A DNA stretch of 32,058 bases from Acidobacteriaceae bacterium (GCA_003165795.1 PMWW01000125.1:19167-51224); one strand, 5' to 3'. Counted from the first letter of the stretch, positions 1 to 7,787 are shown. Made by a program: numbers and translations. The notes: generated by a model from the letters alone, not told the origin.

Positions 1-122
1 GCGTTCTCGCTGAGATCGCCCATGGCAACGGCCTTCTTCAGCTCTTTGGGCAGCTCGTGATTGAGTTCGTGCTCGAGGAGAGTGATCTCCTCGGACAGCT
101 TCTTCTTAATGTGTTCAGGCAT
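1..122 (-). CDS. greA: Transcription elongation factor GreA, N-terminal part (runs off the window)
   Basis: GreA/GreB factors enter the RNA polymerase secondary channel and stimulate cleavage of backtracked transcripts. Only the first 40 codons are visible, because the gene continues to the left of position 1. The translation starts MPEHIKKKLSEEI and reaches KKAVAMGDLSENA. The GDLSEN motif is the hallmark at the tip of the GreA N-terminal coiled coil, where the acidic D and E residues support Mg-dependent RNA cleavage. The start is the ATG at 122-120. A perfect TATAAT lies about 55 bases upstream on the same strand. The gene diverges from a CarD-family regulator, so two RNA polymerase-binding proteins share one control region. 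GreA is preferred over GreB from this short piece, but the two cannot be fully separated without the C-terminal domain. Confidence 0.85.
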   Translation of the reverse strand, partial: MPEHIKKKLSEEITLLEHELNHELPKELKKAVAMGDLSEN

Positions 123-177
123 ACTTCGGAGCTATGGATGTTTTCGGCCGCCGGACGTTACCCGAAGGCATCTAAGG

Positions 178-183
178 ATTATA
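178..183 (-). promoter_or_regulatory. Candidate -10 box of the greA promoter
   Basis: On the minus strand this reads TATAAT, preceded by GCG. It lies about 55 bases before the greA start. The region 16 bases further upstream (TATTTT) is a poor -35 match, so only the -10 is convincing. Confidence 0.4.
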
Positions 184-284
184 CGCGACTAGCAGTTTCA
201 AAATAGTACCGTGGGACGCCAGGTGGGGACGATGGGCGCCGCATTGCAGTCCGGAAACAGACATTTGCTGGGAAACCGCGCCAA

Positions 285-314
285 TTGACCAGCTTCGCGA
301 AACCAGCGTATAAT
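285..314 (+). promoter_or_regulatory. Candidate sigma70 promoter of the CarD-family gene
   Basis: TTGACC at 285-290 is separated by 18 bases from TATAAT at 309-314. The predicted transcription start near 321 would leave a leader of about 60 bases before the ATG at 382. The leader contains GGAG and CTCC blocks that could pair. This is the best consensus promoter I found in the window. Confidence 0.65.
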
Positions 315-381
315 TGAAAGATTATAGTAGTGGTTCTCCTCATAACCCAGGCCAGCTCTGGGAGCAGCAACTCCGGCCCTC

Positions 382-912
382 ATGAATAACCAGAGTTTCA
401 GCATCGGAGACAAGGTCGTTTACCCGAACCACGGGGTAGGCGTCATCGAGCAGATCAGCAGTCGGACGATCGGCTCTCAAATCGAAAGATTCTACCTTCT
501 CAAAATAGCCGCCAGCAGCCTGAAAGTCATGGTCCCCTTTCACAATGTGAATAGCGTTGGACTAAGGCGAGTGGTGCGCAATGGCGAGGTGCAGCGAATC
601 CTGGACTTTCTCACCGACGGCAAATGCGAAAACCATGCCGACTGGAAATACCGTTTCAAAGAAAATTCGGACAAGATGCGGACCGGTTCGCTGCTTGACG
701 TTGCCGAAGTTTTGAAAGGCCTGCTGCTGCTCGCCCAGGGCAAGGCCCTTAGTTTCCGCGAAAAGAAAATGCTGGAGCGCGCACGCTACTTGTTGGTGAG
801 CGAACTGGCGATGTCGAAAAACTGGGAAGAACCCGAGATCGAGGACATCCTTAATAAAGCGTTGGCGAAATCTAAGTTGCGCTTTCCGGAAGCCTCGAGC
901 ATGGAATCCTGA
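382..912 (+). CDS. CarD/CdnL-family transcriptional regulator
   Basis: This 176-residue protein is a stand-alone CarD-type regulator, a family that binds the RNA polymerase beta subunit and stabilises open promoter complexes. The first 65 residues form the RNA polymerase-interacting domain. They begin with FSIGDKVVYPNHGVGVIEQI, a typical CarD/TRCF opening with the YPxHGVG signature, and continue through FYLLKI and LKVMVPFHNV. The rest is helical and basic, consistent with the CarD C-terminal DNA-contacting domain, including the RTGSLLDVAEVLKGLLLL and LSFREKKMLERAR helices. The length matches the family (about 160-180). The gene has its own consensus-like promoter and diverges from greA. The ribosome binding site is weak. 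Global growth or stress control is inferred from the family, not seen here. Confidence 0.9.
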   Translation: MNNQSFSIGDKVVYPNHGVGVIEQISSRTIGSQIERFYLLKIAASSLKVMVPFHNVNSVGLRRVVRNGEVQRILDFLTDGKCENHADWKYRFKENSDKMRTGSLLDVAEVLKGLLLLAQGKALSFREKKMLERARYLLVSELAMSKNWEEPEIEDILNKALAKSKLRFPEASSMES

Positions 913-1071
913 CTACTAATCCAAGACAATGACACCGGCGGGGAGTCATCCTCACCATTTTTCTGCCGGCCGTGACTTTGCCTTGCCTAACCATCGACCG
1001 AAATCATACAATGCAACCGCCTCGTGGCGACCAGCGAAACTCTGCTCGTGTTGCCGGCATCGGAAGGCCCA

Positions 1072-1341
1072 ATGTCAGGAACATTGCATATCTTTCGCCT
1101 CAAGGCTGAACCTCTGCAGTACCAGGTTAACTACAATCTTGGCGTCCATTCGTGGGTGAAGGTTTTCGACGCCCCGGGTCTGGATGAGTTTCTCCGCCAC
1201 AGTTGGGGACTGCCCGACAGCGAGCTCGACGCCATGCTGGGGGAACTGCGCACCGTAGGCCACACTGCCGAGGCCTTGGTTGACATGCCAGAGTCTCACC
1301 TCGCCGAGATGGGGTTTGCCGAATCGCCCAGCGAGGAGTGA
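1072..1341 (+). CDS. Small hypothetical protein (89 aa)
   Basis: I do not recognise a family. The reading frame opens upstream at a GTG (1024). The ATG at 1072 is better placed, four bases after a GGAAGG ribosome-binding sequence, and gives MSGTLHIFRLKAEPLQYQVNY. The product is soluble and acidic toward the C terminus (MPESHLAEMGFAESPSEE), with no signal peptide or membrane segment. It sits between the CarD-family gene and a repeat element. Codon use resembles that of its neighbours, which supports real coding. Function unknown. Confidence 0.5.
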   Translation: MSGTLHIFRLKAEPLQYQVNYNLGVHSWVKVFDAPGLDEFLRHSWGLPDSELDAMLGELRTVGHTAEALVDMPESHLAEMGFAESPSEE

Positions 1342-1368
1342 ATTACACTGGCCTCGCCTGCTGACGTT

Positions 1369-1511
1369 ACAGGCTGCGGAAAAAAGTCCAGTGCGACGGT
1401 GTTTTGAAGGGGCGCACCTTCAGGTGCGCCGTAGAAGCCCCTTATTTTTTGCCATTCCTCGTGGGCTTCAGCCCACGAGGAATCTGCTTTATCTGACTTT
1501 TCCTGCGGCTC
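1369..1511. repeat. Repeat family A, copy 1: palindromic element with imperfect terminal inverted repeats
   Basis: The left end AGGCTGCGGAAAAAAGTC (1371-1388) is an imperfect inverted match to the right end GACTTTTCCTGCGGCT (1495-1510). Inside lie two strong hairpins: GGCGCACCT and AGGTGCGCC at 1411-1430, and a 14-bp arm pair at 1454-1483 around TTCA-type loops. The segment from TGCGCCGTAGAA onward recurs at 17419-17505 with the same order of blocks. About 143 bp, no coding capacity: a MITE- or REP-like element. Confidence 0.7.
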
Positions 1512-1556
1512 GTTAGGTGTCCGCGGCACATCGCTGCCGGCAGCCCAGCAAGACTC

Positions 1557-1676
1557 CTACTCGCAGAAGACGCGGACACGCTTGCCCGACTTCGTCTCCA
1601 TGTCCACGTGAAGTTCATCGAGCGTTTCTTCGGTCTGCTGAGGGTCATTGCAACGACCGTCGTGGCTCGAGCAATT
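1557..1676 (-). pseudogene. Possible C-terminal gene remnant
   Basis: On the minus strand a frame ending in TAG at 1559-1557 reads DPQQTEETLDELHVDMETKS, followed by GKRVRVFCE and the stop. This looks protein-like, but no start codon or upstream body exists before the palindrome at 1695-1712. Family unknown. The remnant sits between two palindromic repeats in a stretch without intact genes. Confidence 0.3.
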
Positions 1677-1694
1677 TATTCTTTCGCAATGGAT

Positions 1695-1712
1695 GCGGCG
1701 CTGAAGCGCCGC
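1695..1712. repeat. Perfect short palindrome
   Basis: GCGGCGCT-GA-AGCGCCGC forms an 8-bp perfect stem. It lies between the family A element and the end of the SDR gene, and could act as a hairpin for either strand. No T-run follows, so I do not call it a terminator. Confidence 0.5.
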
Positions 1713-1788
1713 TCTACCCGACCTCGCGGGACTGCAACTCCGCCAAGTGCTGCCGAATACTCGCAGAGGCGGCCGCGCGAAGCGAGTC

Positions 1789-2565
1789 CTACCCGGCCAG
1801 GACCGCGCCGCCGTTTACGTTAAGAACCTCGCCGGTGATGAAACCGGCATGCTTGGTGCAGAGGAACAGGATTGGTGCCGCTATTTCGTCGGGAGTGCCG
1901 ACGCGGCCAACCGGGATGGCGGCGAAGACCCGTTGACGACGCTCGGCGTCGCCGAGCGTGCCGGCGGTCATATCCGTGGCGACCCAGCCGGGAGCGACGC
2001 AGTTGACATAGATGCCGTGCGGGGCCAGCTCGGTCGAGAGCCCCTTGGTCATGCTGATGACCGCTCCTTTGGTGGCGGCATAGTCGCAGTGCCCAGCTTC
2101 GCCCCGTTGGCCTGCGGTGGAACTGACCAGCACGATGTGCCCGCCGCGCGCCTGGCGCTTCATCTGCGCCACCGAGTGCTTAACCAGGGCAAAGGTGCTG
2201 TCAAGATTGGTGGCCACGGTGGTGCGCCACTGTTCTTCAGTCATCTTGTCGATGGCGACGTCGGCGGATTCCCAGATGCCGTGGTTCACTACCAGCACGT
2301 CGATTGCGCCGAAGCGCTCCACGGCCGATCGCACCAGCGGCTCAGCTCCAGCGGTGCCATGCAGGTCGGCATGAACGGCGTGGCAGAGATTGGCTCCGCA
2401 TTCCTCGACGATGCGCCCGGCTTCGTTCTTGGCACGCTGATAGTTGAAGACCACGCGAGCGCCGGCCTGCACGAACAGGCGGACGGTGGCTGCGCCAATC
2501 CCGCGCGAGCCTCCGGTGATGAGGGCAACTTTTCCGTCGAGCGACAATTTGGGTTCAGAGGACAT
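1789..2565 (-). CDS. SDR-family NAD(P)-dependent oxidoreductase (FabG-like)
   Basis: The 258-residue protein is a classical short-chain dehydrogenase/reductase with a single Rossmann domain. The cofactor motif TGGSRGIG is at residues 17-24, the catalytic serine at S149 (VSST), and the catalytic pair at Y162 and K166 (YAATK). The C terminus (FITGEVLNVNGGAVLAG) is the standard FabG-type ending. The usual NNAG motif is replaced by VNHGIW near residue 94, so the alanine-turn region is atypical while the catalytic residues are kept. Arg residues after beta-2 (NYQRAKNE) suggest NADP(H) preference. The length fits the family. The gene stands alone, flanked by palindromic repeats downstream. The substrate cannot be assigned: 3-oxoacyl-ACP reductase and many alcohol or sugar substrates are possible. 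Confidence 0.9.
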   Translation of the reverse strand: MSSEPKLSLDGKVALITGGSRGIGAATVRLFVQAGARVVFNYQRAKNEAGRIVEECGANLCHAVHADLHGTAGAEPLVRSAVERFGAIDVLVVNHGIWESADVAIDKMTEEQWRTTVATNLDSTFALVKHSVAQMKRQARGGHIVLVSSTAGQRGEAGHCDYAATKGAVISMTKGLSTELAPHGIYVNCVAPGWVATDMTAGTLGDAERRQRVFAAIPVGRVGTPDEIAAPILFLCTKHAGFITGEVLNVNGGAVLAG

Positions 2566-2764
2566 GATGAGGGAAAGTTAGCACAGCTCCCCAGCTCGAC
2601 ACCGAAAGGCATTGCAAGTAGATGTACAAGAATTGCGATTTCGGGTTAGACTGCTAACCGAGCCGCCTGTGACCATCGCCGTCCGATAACCGAAACTCCT
2701 CCCGATCCTGCGCCGTTTGCGCTGCCATCCCCAACTCTGTCCGCACAATTTATAGGAGTTTCAA

Positions 2765-3628
2765 ATGCCTGAAGTACACGTTGCTGTCGCCCAGCAGCTG
2801 CCCGATTTTGTCGACCTGGAATTTGCCCGCCGCCTGGAGATGGCGGAAACCATCCTGCCCGATTGCGTCGAGGCTTTGCGCCGCTACGGCCCGTCGATGC
2901 CTGTCGCAGCCGAAGAAATTGCCGGAGGCGTGGCTTTCTTCGGAGGCCTGGACTATCCCGCCAACCAGATCGTAGGCATGGGCCTCTACGGAGCAGTGAC
3001 CGCGGATGACATGGATCGCGTGGAGCATTTCTTCCGCAGTCGCGGCGTCGCATCGACCATCGTGGTTTCGCCGTTGGCCGACATGTCACTGCCGGCATTG
3101 CTGGGCGAACGCGGCTACCGTATCGCTGAGTTCAATTCGGTGCTCATCCGACGAATCAACTCAGAGGAGCCATTCGACCCACCTCCTGGCATCGTCATCG
3201 ACCGCGTCACTCCGCAGACCGTATCGCCTTGGATGCGCGCCATCGCCAAGGGCTTTTCCCAGGAGATCACCGTCGCCGAAGAAGTGTTCGGCGGCTTCGC
3301 CGCATTGCCCGGCGCACTGACGTTCCTGGCGCGGATCGAAGATAAAGTGGTGGGTGGTTGTGGCGGGTGCGTCATTCCCGAGGCGCGGATCGCTGCGCTG
3401 TTTGGCACGGCCACGCTACCTGAGTTTCGGCAGCGCGGGGTGCAGAGCGCGCTGATCGCCCTCCGGCTGCACGAAGCTGCCAAAGCAGGCTGCGAGTATG
3501 CCGTGGTCAGCACCAACCCGGGCAGCGGCTCGCAACGTAACATGGAGCGCCGCGGCTTTCGCGTGGCTTATACCAAGCTGGTGATGACGCGCGAGTGGCC
3601 CGAAACCGCGACCGGCGAAATGTCATAG
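2765..3628 (+). CDS. GNAT-family N-acetyltransferase
   Basis: A 287-residue protein with a C-terminal GNAT fold. Residues about 190-270 carry LTFLARIEDKVVGGCGG (beta-4), then ALFGTATLPEFRQRGVQSAL, where RQRGVQ is the acetyl-CoA pyrophosphate-binding R/Q-x-x-G-x-G/A loop. A conserved late helix follows (SQRNMERRGFRVAYTK, with the usual N...R/G...GF ending). The first half is a divergent domain, possibly a degenerate second GNAT repeat. The ATG at 2765 is preceded by TAGGAG at a good distance. The gene is followed by an MmcQ-like gene in the same direction, 124 bases on. The acceptor substrate is unknown. Confidence 0.85.
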   Translation: MPEVHVAVAQQLPDFVDLEFARRLEMAETILPDCVEALRRYGPSMPVAAEEIAGGVAFFGGLDYPANQIVGMGLYGAVTADDMDRVEHFFRSRGVASTIVVSPLADMSLPALLGERGYRIAEFNSVLIRRINSEEPFDPPPGIVIDRVTPQTVSPWMRAIAKGFSQEITVAEEVFGGFAALPGALTFLARIEDKVVGGCGGCVIPEARIAALFGTATLPEFRQRGVQSALIALRLHEAAKAGCEYAVVSTNPGSGSQRNMERRGFRVAYTKLVMTREWPETATGEMS

Positions 3629-3739
3629 CGAAAGGTTCGCGCGCAGATCGAGCCAGCCTTCAGGCCGAGGTCGAGCCGGTATTAATGTCGGAGCGGCTTT
3701 GGCCTGGAGGTGCATCAACGTGGGGTCCGGCGGCATCCT

Positions 3740-3747
3740 TAGGAGGA
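3740..3747 (+). promoter_or_regulatory. Ribosome binding site that fixes the MmcQ/YjbR-like start
   Basis: TAGGAGGA lies five bases before the ATG at 3753. It rules in this start over an earlier in-frame ATG at 3699. Confidence 0.7.
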
Positions 3748-3752
3748 CGGCG

Positions 3753-4187
3753 ATGGACATTGAAGCGATTCGGCGGTATTGCCTGCAGTTTCCCCACACC
3801 ACGGAAAACGTGCAATGGGGCGCGGACCTGTGTTTCAAGGTGGATGGCAAACTGTTCGTGGTGACCGTGCTCGATCCCGGTCCGCCGGTACGGCTCAGCT
3901 TCAAGTGCACTCCAGAAATTTTCACGGAGCTGTGCGAACGTCCGGGGGTTCGTCCCGCGCCCTACCTGGCCCGGGCGCAGTGGGTCGCCCTGGAGCAGCT
4001 CAATACCCTGCCCGACTCCGAGTTGCGAGATCTGATCGCCGAATCCTATCGGCTGGTGTGGGAGCGATTGCCCAAGAAGCGGCGCGAGGAGTTGCAAGGC
4101 GCAGGCCCGAAATCAGCCAGGCGAAAAGCCGCACCGGGAAAATCAGCGGCGAAAACCAAACGCGCCCAGCCGGCGCGCCGGAAATGA
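3753..4187 (+). CDS. MmcQ/YjbR-family protein
   Basis: This 144-residue protein opens with MDIEAIRRYCLQFPHTTENV, the typical N terminus of the MmcQ/YjbR (CyaY-like fold) family. It continues with a conserved W near QWG and the KVDGKLFVV strand, then ends the domain at about residue 115 with DLIAESYRLVWERLPKK. The remaining roughly 30 residues are a lysine/alanine-rich basic tail (KSARRKAAPGKSAAKTKRAQ) that may bind nucleic acid. The start is chosen for the TAGGAGGA just upstream. The stop overlaps the start of the next gene by four bases (ATGA), which indicates translational coupling. The family has a double-wing, DNA-binding-like fold. Its biochemical role is not established. Confidence 0.85.
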   Translation: MDIEAIRRYCLQFPHTTENVQWGADLCFKVDGKLFVVTVLDPGPPVRLSFKCTPEIFTELCERPGVRPAPYLARAQWVALEQLNTLPDSELRDLIAESYRLVWERLPKKRREELQGAGPKSARRKAAPGKSAAKTKRAQPARRK

Positions 4188-4726
4188 ATCGCATGTCTGG
4201 CGTACCCCGCGCGTGGTTGTGGGGCGCGCTCCTAACCGCGATCCTCTTACCATGTTGCGGGCTGGCTGCAGCCCAGTCCAGCGCTGGGTCCAGCAAAGCG
4301 ACTGCATCGGCGTCTACCAGTGCGCTGGAGCGCGAATTTTTTGCCGCCATTCGCGATGGCGACACGAAGAAGTTTCTGGCGTATGTTCCGGAAGGCGGCG
4401 TCAACTTCGGGCCGCAAGTCCAACACGTCACTCGCGGCGACGTGGAACAACAACTGCTCTCCCATCGCGGTCTCTACTGCCAACTTTTTGATTCGTCCTG
4501 CATCGATGCGGCAATTAAGTTGGACGCCAGCGAACGGGCTTGCTCGTATCGCGAGCTGCTCGCGCACTCCCTGGTGCGAACCGCCGCCACCGAGACGACG
4601 CGCAATGGAGTCCGGCAGGCCATTCTGGTCGCGGAAGTGAAGAACGACCAATGTCCCAGCGAGCGGCTGGTCGATTTCATCTTTAACTTTGAAGCGGGCG
4701 GCTGGAAGTTATTTTCGATTCCTTAG
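4184..4726 (+). CDS. Secreted hypothetical protein, possibly NTF2-like
   Basis: A 180-residue protein whose ATG overlaps the stop of the preceding gene (ATGA), so the two are probably co-translated. Residues 1-31 are a signal peptide: basic start, hydrophobic run WLWGALLTAILLPCCGLAAA, then AQ. Two cysteines inside the hydrophobic run do not form a proper lipobox, so signal peptidase I cleavage is more likely. The mature part has an ALEREFFAAIRDGDTKKFLA helix followed by strand-like segments and ends WKLFSIP. That pattern is compatible with an NTF2/SnoaL-like fold, but I cannot confirm it. Several cysteines in the mature part (CQLFDSSC) suggest a disulfide outside the cytoplasm. Function unknown. 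Confidence 0.75.
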   Translation: MNRMSGVPRAWLWGALLTAILLPCCGLAAAQSSAGSSKATASASTSALEREFFAAIRDGDTKKFLAYVPEGGVNFGPQVQHVTRGDVEQQLLSHRGLYCQLFDSSCIDAAIKLDASERACSYRELLAHSLVRTAATETTRNGVRQAILVAEVKNDQCPSERLVDFIFNFEAGGWKLFSIP

Positions 4727-4830
4727 CGGCAGCCGGCGATTCTTGCCGCTAAACCGAGTCGAGGGCTTATTTTGTTATATCCCACATTGAAGTACCCGCA
4801 AGTGGGACACCGCCAATAGTTAGCTTCGGA

Positions 4831-4869
4831 GCAGAAAGATACGGCCTGGCGCGCGGTGAACAGGCCGTA
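4831..4869 (-). terminator. Rho-independent terminator of the PNGase A-like gene
   Basis: On the minus strand a perfect 9-bp stem, TACGGCCTG and CAGGCCGTA (4869-4840), is followed by ATCTTTCT. It lies 25 bases after the stop codon of the leftward gene at 4894. Confidence 0.6.
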
Positions 4870-4893
4870 CATGTCCCATGGAGTAAGGGCCAA

Positions 4894-6612
4894 TTACTTG
4901 CCCTTGCGACCACCTCCGCAGCTCCCGCCCTGTACTGAAGTAAGCACTCCGGCGGCGGCGGTGAGGGTCTGGTCCCAGCAGGCGCCATTGGAATTGGAGT
5001 ACTGGTAAGTCTCCGAGTTCGCCTGCCCGGTGGTGGTCGCATTGCCCGACGCGTCGACGAAGAGCGTGTCGGTCGGAGTCACCGCATCGTAGAAGGTGCT
5101 GGAGTAGATGGGTGTGCCGTTCAATTCCACCAGTTCGCTCTTGTTGAATCCCTGCTGGAGTTTGCTGAACTGCTGAAACGACCCGTTCGGGAAGCCAGTG
5201 TAACCGTAGGAAACCGTCAAGGGCCAGGTGAACTGTTTGGTGTTGGTGGTCACGTTGCTGCCGTCTTGCGTCGTAGTGGCGGAGGAGATCGAGGTTGTCT
5301 GCCCCACGTACTGATCGTCCACCGAACCATCTTCGTGGACGTAATACTTTTGCCAGTTGGTGAAGTCGATGCTCTGTACGACCTTGGTATCCACCGTGCC
5401 ATGCGAGGTATTGGCGTAGCCCTCGACTGTGAATCCGCGGTCGGAAGTGACCGACAATGTGCCATAAGCAATCGTGCCGTTGGTACTAATGTTCTCGGTC
5501 ACTACCGGCTGCGGCGTGCCGATGGTGTTGGTGGTCACGGCTCCGGTCACCTGAGTGGAACCATGGTCCTCATACAACAGCACCGAGGCAGTAGCGGAGA
5601 AGTACTGGTCCGCGTTATAGACGCTGACCGCGACCGTGTGCTGCTGACCATTGCTTAACACGCCGGCGAAGGGGGTCAGGTCCACGCGATACGGTTCGAA
5701 GTTGAGCGTATGAACACCGGGAATCGGTTGCCAGAGGAAAGGATCGATTCCGCCGGTGAAGATCCAGGGATAAATTGGCGCTACGCCGGCAGGCTGGCCA
5801 TCGATGCTGACCTCGCCTTCGCGAAAGGCAGTCGAACCGCAGCTAAACAGCTCGCCGGCTACATCATTGGGAGCGCAGGTATACCAGAATTCGTCGTCCT
5901 GCTGGCTTTGCGCGAAGACGTCGAGATAGGCGCGCTCGACGTTGAGCGGGAAACTAAACGTCCCCGTGAGTTGGTCGGTGGGCGAGTTTAGAGTTACGGT
6001 TCCTCCGGTCGGACCTGCCGACATCGGCAACACCACATCGGCGGTAGTCGGCGGATTCTGACCCTGCGCCAGGGGATAGAACTGCAGCGCTGCGCTTCCG
6101 TGGTAATGGCTGGTGTATTGATTATTGACCAGATTGAACAGATCGACTTGACCGTTTTGCGCGGTCGTAAACAACGGGCTGTAGTCCGTCAGATTGCTTT
6201 CCGTGTGCCAGGTGCGTTCGAAAGTTTGCGATGGCTCGGCTGTTGTGCCGAAGAAAACATTTGCGCCACCGATCCAGACATTGGTGGTGCGATCGTACTG
6301 CACCCCAGGATCGACCGACCAATCCGCCTCAAACACTACCGCAGCCCAGGGGCCCGGGCAGTTGGCGGGAGGCGTGTAGCTGAAGTACTGGGGATTGAAG
6401 TTCGAAAAATCGAGATTGGTGAATAATTGCACCGTGCACGGCGTGGTGGACGGCCGCGGCACCGGTGCATTGGCGGTGATTGTATTCGGCGAACCGACCA
6501 CTGGATTGCCCGGCGCGACGTAGTTCTGCGCGACCGCCGCGCCGGTGAGCAGCAATGCCACGCCGATGGAGGCAACGATCCAGGCTGGCGGGAAACAGAA
6601 AGACTTATGCAT
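4894..6612 (-). CDS. Secreted PNGase A-like protein (peptide-N4-asparagine amidase A family)
   Basis: The 572-residue protein has a signal peptide (residues 1-28, ending GAAVA before QN), so it is exported. The N-terminal domain carries signatures of the plant-type PNGase A family: NLDFSNFNP near residue 66, WAAVVFEADWS near 89, VQYDRTTNVWIGGANVFFG around 104-122 and TTAEPSQTFERTWH around 123-136. These are followed by LTDYSPLF. PNGase A enzymes release N-glycans from glycopeptides by hydrolysing the glycosyl-asparagine amide. The later half is Thr/Ser/Asn-rich and beta-strand-like. The C terminus (CGGGRKGK) has no anchor motif. The ATG at 6612 has AAGGAG eight bases upstream. A good terminator follows, so the gene is probably monocistronic. 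Family membership is fairly sure; activity is inferred. Confidence 0.8.
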   Translation of the reverse strand: MHKSFCFPPAWIVASIGVALLLTGAAVAQNYVAPGNPVVGSPNTITANAPVPRPSTTPCTVQLFTNLDFSNFNPQYFSYTPPANCPGPWAAVVFEADWSVDPGVQYDRTTNVWIGGANVFFGTTAEPSQTFERTWHTESNLTDYSPLFTTAQNGQVDLFNLVNNQYTSHYHGSAALQFYPLAQGQNPPTTADVVLPMSAGPTGGTVTLNSPTDQLTGTFSFPLNVERAYLDVFAQSQQDDEFWYTCAPNDVAGELFSCGSTAFREGEVSIDGQPAGVAPIYPWIFTGGIDPFLWQPIPGVHTLNFEPYRVDLTPFAGVLSNGQQHTVAVSVYNADQYFSATASVLLYEDHGSTQVTGAVTTNTIGTPQPVVTENISTNGTIAYGTLSVTSDRGFTVEGYANTSHGTVDTKVVQSIDFTNWQKYYVHEDGSVDDQYVGQTTSISSATTTQDGSNVTTNTKQFTWPLTVSYGYTGFPNGSFQQFSKLQQGFNKSELVELNGTPIYSSTFYDAVTPTDTLFVDASGNATTTGQANSETYQYSNSNGACWDQTLTAAAGVLTSVQGGSCGGGRKGK

Positions 6613-6838
6613 GTCAGTATCACTCCTTGGCTCAGGACGCGGCTTAGGTGCGCGTAGACGGACTGCAGTAGGATAGTGCCTTTTGCTGCTTCACTACAAG
6701 AGACTAGGACGTTAGCCGGAGCCTCACGACAAGGCGCAGGTTTTAGAAATAATGTTCCTAATTTCGACAACCTTAATGCTTGCGGATTTCCGACGAGCAC
6801 TGACATTCATGGCGAACTAATCCGGTCGGAACGATGAA

Positions 6839-7774
6839 TCAGATTTCTAACTTACCGGTGAGTTCGCTGATCTTTTCAATGCGATGCTCCAGGCACCACT
6901 TTTCCAAAGAATCCACCAATGTTTCGCAGGCGCAAGGGTCCCAGAAGTTGACGGTGCCGACTTCGACGGCGCTGGCCCCGGCGAGCAAGAACTCGACCAC
7001 GTCTTCTGCCGTGCTGATACCGCCCAACCCCACCACCGGAATCTTGACCGTCTTGGCCGCTTCCCAAACCATGCGCAACGCAATGGGTTTGATGGCGGGA
7101 CCGGACAGCCCGGCGGTGACATTCGATATGCGCGGCTTGCGCGTTTCGGCGTCAATCGCCATGGCGACAAAGGTGTTCACCAGCGAGATGGCGTCTGCGC
7201 CCGCATCTTCCGCCGCTCGCGCTACGTCGGGAATGCTGGTCACATTGGGCGACAGCTTCACAATCAACGGCCGGGTAGCGATCTTCTTCACTGCGCTTAC
7301 TACATCGAACAACATCTTGGGATCGGCGCCGAAACTCATGCCGCCGCACTTGGTGTTGGGACAAGAGACATTCAACTCGTAGCCGGCGATGCCTTCGCCG
7401 TCATTGAGAATCCGCACCACGTCTTCGTACTCATCCTGCGAATGGCCGAAGACATTGCACAGAAAAACGATGTTGTCGATTTTGCGCAAGAGCGGAAGCC
7501 TCTCTTCCAGAAAGGCGCGAGCGCCGATATTTTGCAGACCGATCGCATTCAACATTCCGGCCGCAGTCTCAAACAAACGCGGCGGAGGATTGCCTGCCAT
7601 GGGCTCGCGCGAAAGTCCCTTGGTCACGAAGCCGCCCAGCCGGTTCAGCGTAACTACGTCTTCGAATTCCACGCCGTAGCCAAAGCTTCCGCTGGCGGCG
7701 AGGACGGGATTCTTGAACGTGATGCCGGCGACGTTGACGCTCATGTCAAGAGCGGGCTTGGGGGCGGGACTCAC
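6839..7774 (-). CDS. pyrD: Dihydroorotate dehydrogenase, class 1B catalytic subunit
   Basis: The 311-residue FMN protein oxidises dihydroorotate to orotate in pyrimidine synthesis. It opens with VAGITFKNPVLAASGSFGYG and has GFVTKGLS and MLNAIGLQNIG. The active-site loop ELNVSCPNTKCGG carries the catalytic base C138, a cysteine as in class 1 cytosolic enzymes. FMN phosphate-binding segments GLGGIST and AVEVGTVNF come late. The sequence is closer to the NAD-dependent 1B type, which needs a PyrK electron-transfer subunit. No pyrK is in this window. The GTG at 7774 is chosen because GGGAG precedes it; an in-frame ATG at 7744 is the alternative. The gene begins 13 bases after the polysaccharide synthase gene, so the two are probably co-transcribed. 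Confidence 0.93.
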   Translation of the reverse strand: MSPAPKPALDMSVNVAGITFKNPVLAASGSFGYGVEFEDVVTLNRLGGFVTKGLSREPMAGNPPPRLFETAAGMLNAIGLQNIGARAFLEERLPLLRKIDNIVFLCNVFGHSQDEYEDVVRILNDGEGIAGYELNVSCPNTKCGGMSFGADPKMLFDVVSAVKKIATRPLIVKLSPNVTSIPDVARAAEDAGADAISLVNTFVAMAIDAETRKPRISNVTAGLSGPAIKPIALRMVWEAAKTVKIPVVGLGGISTAEDVVEFLLAGASAVEVGTVNFWDPCACETLVDSLEKWCLEHRIEKISELTGKLEI

Positions 7775-7787
7775 GCGTAGATCTCCC

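Noticed and set aside
1747-2649. A 300-residue open frame on the plus strand
   Set aside because: It is antisense to the SDR gene, whose catalytic motifs are all intact.
4725-4750. AGCGGCA/TGCCGCT hairpin after the secreted protein gene as a terminator
   Set aside because: The stem overlaps the stop codon and only a weak T-rich stretch follows some distance later.
6884-7780. A 298-residue open frame on the plus strand
   Set aside because: It is antisense to pyrD, which has the full set of family motifs.
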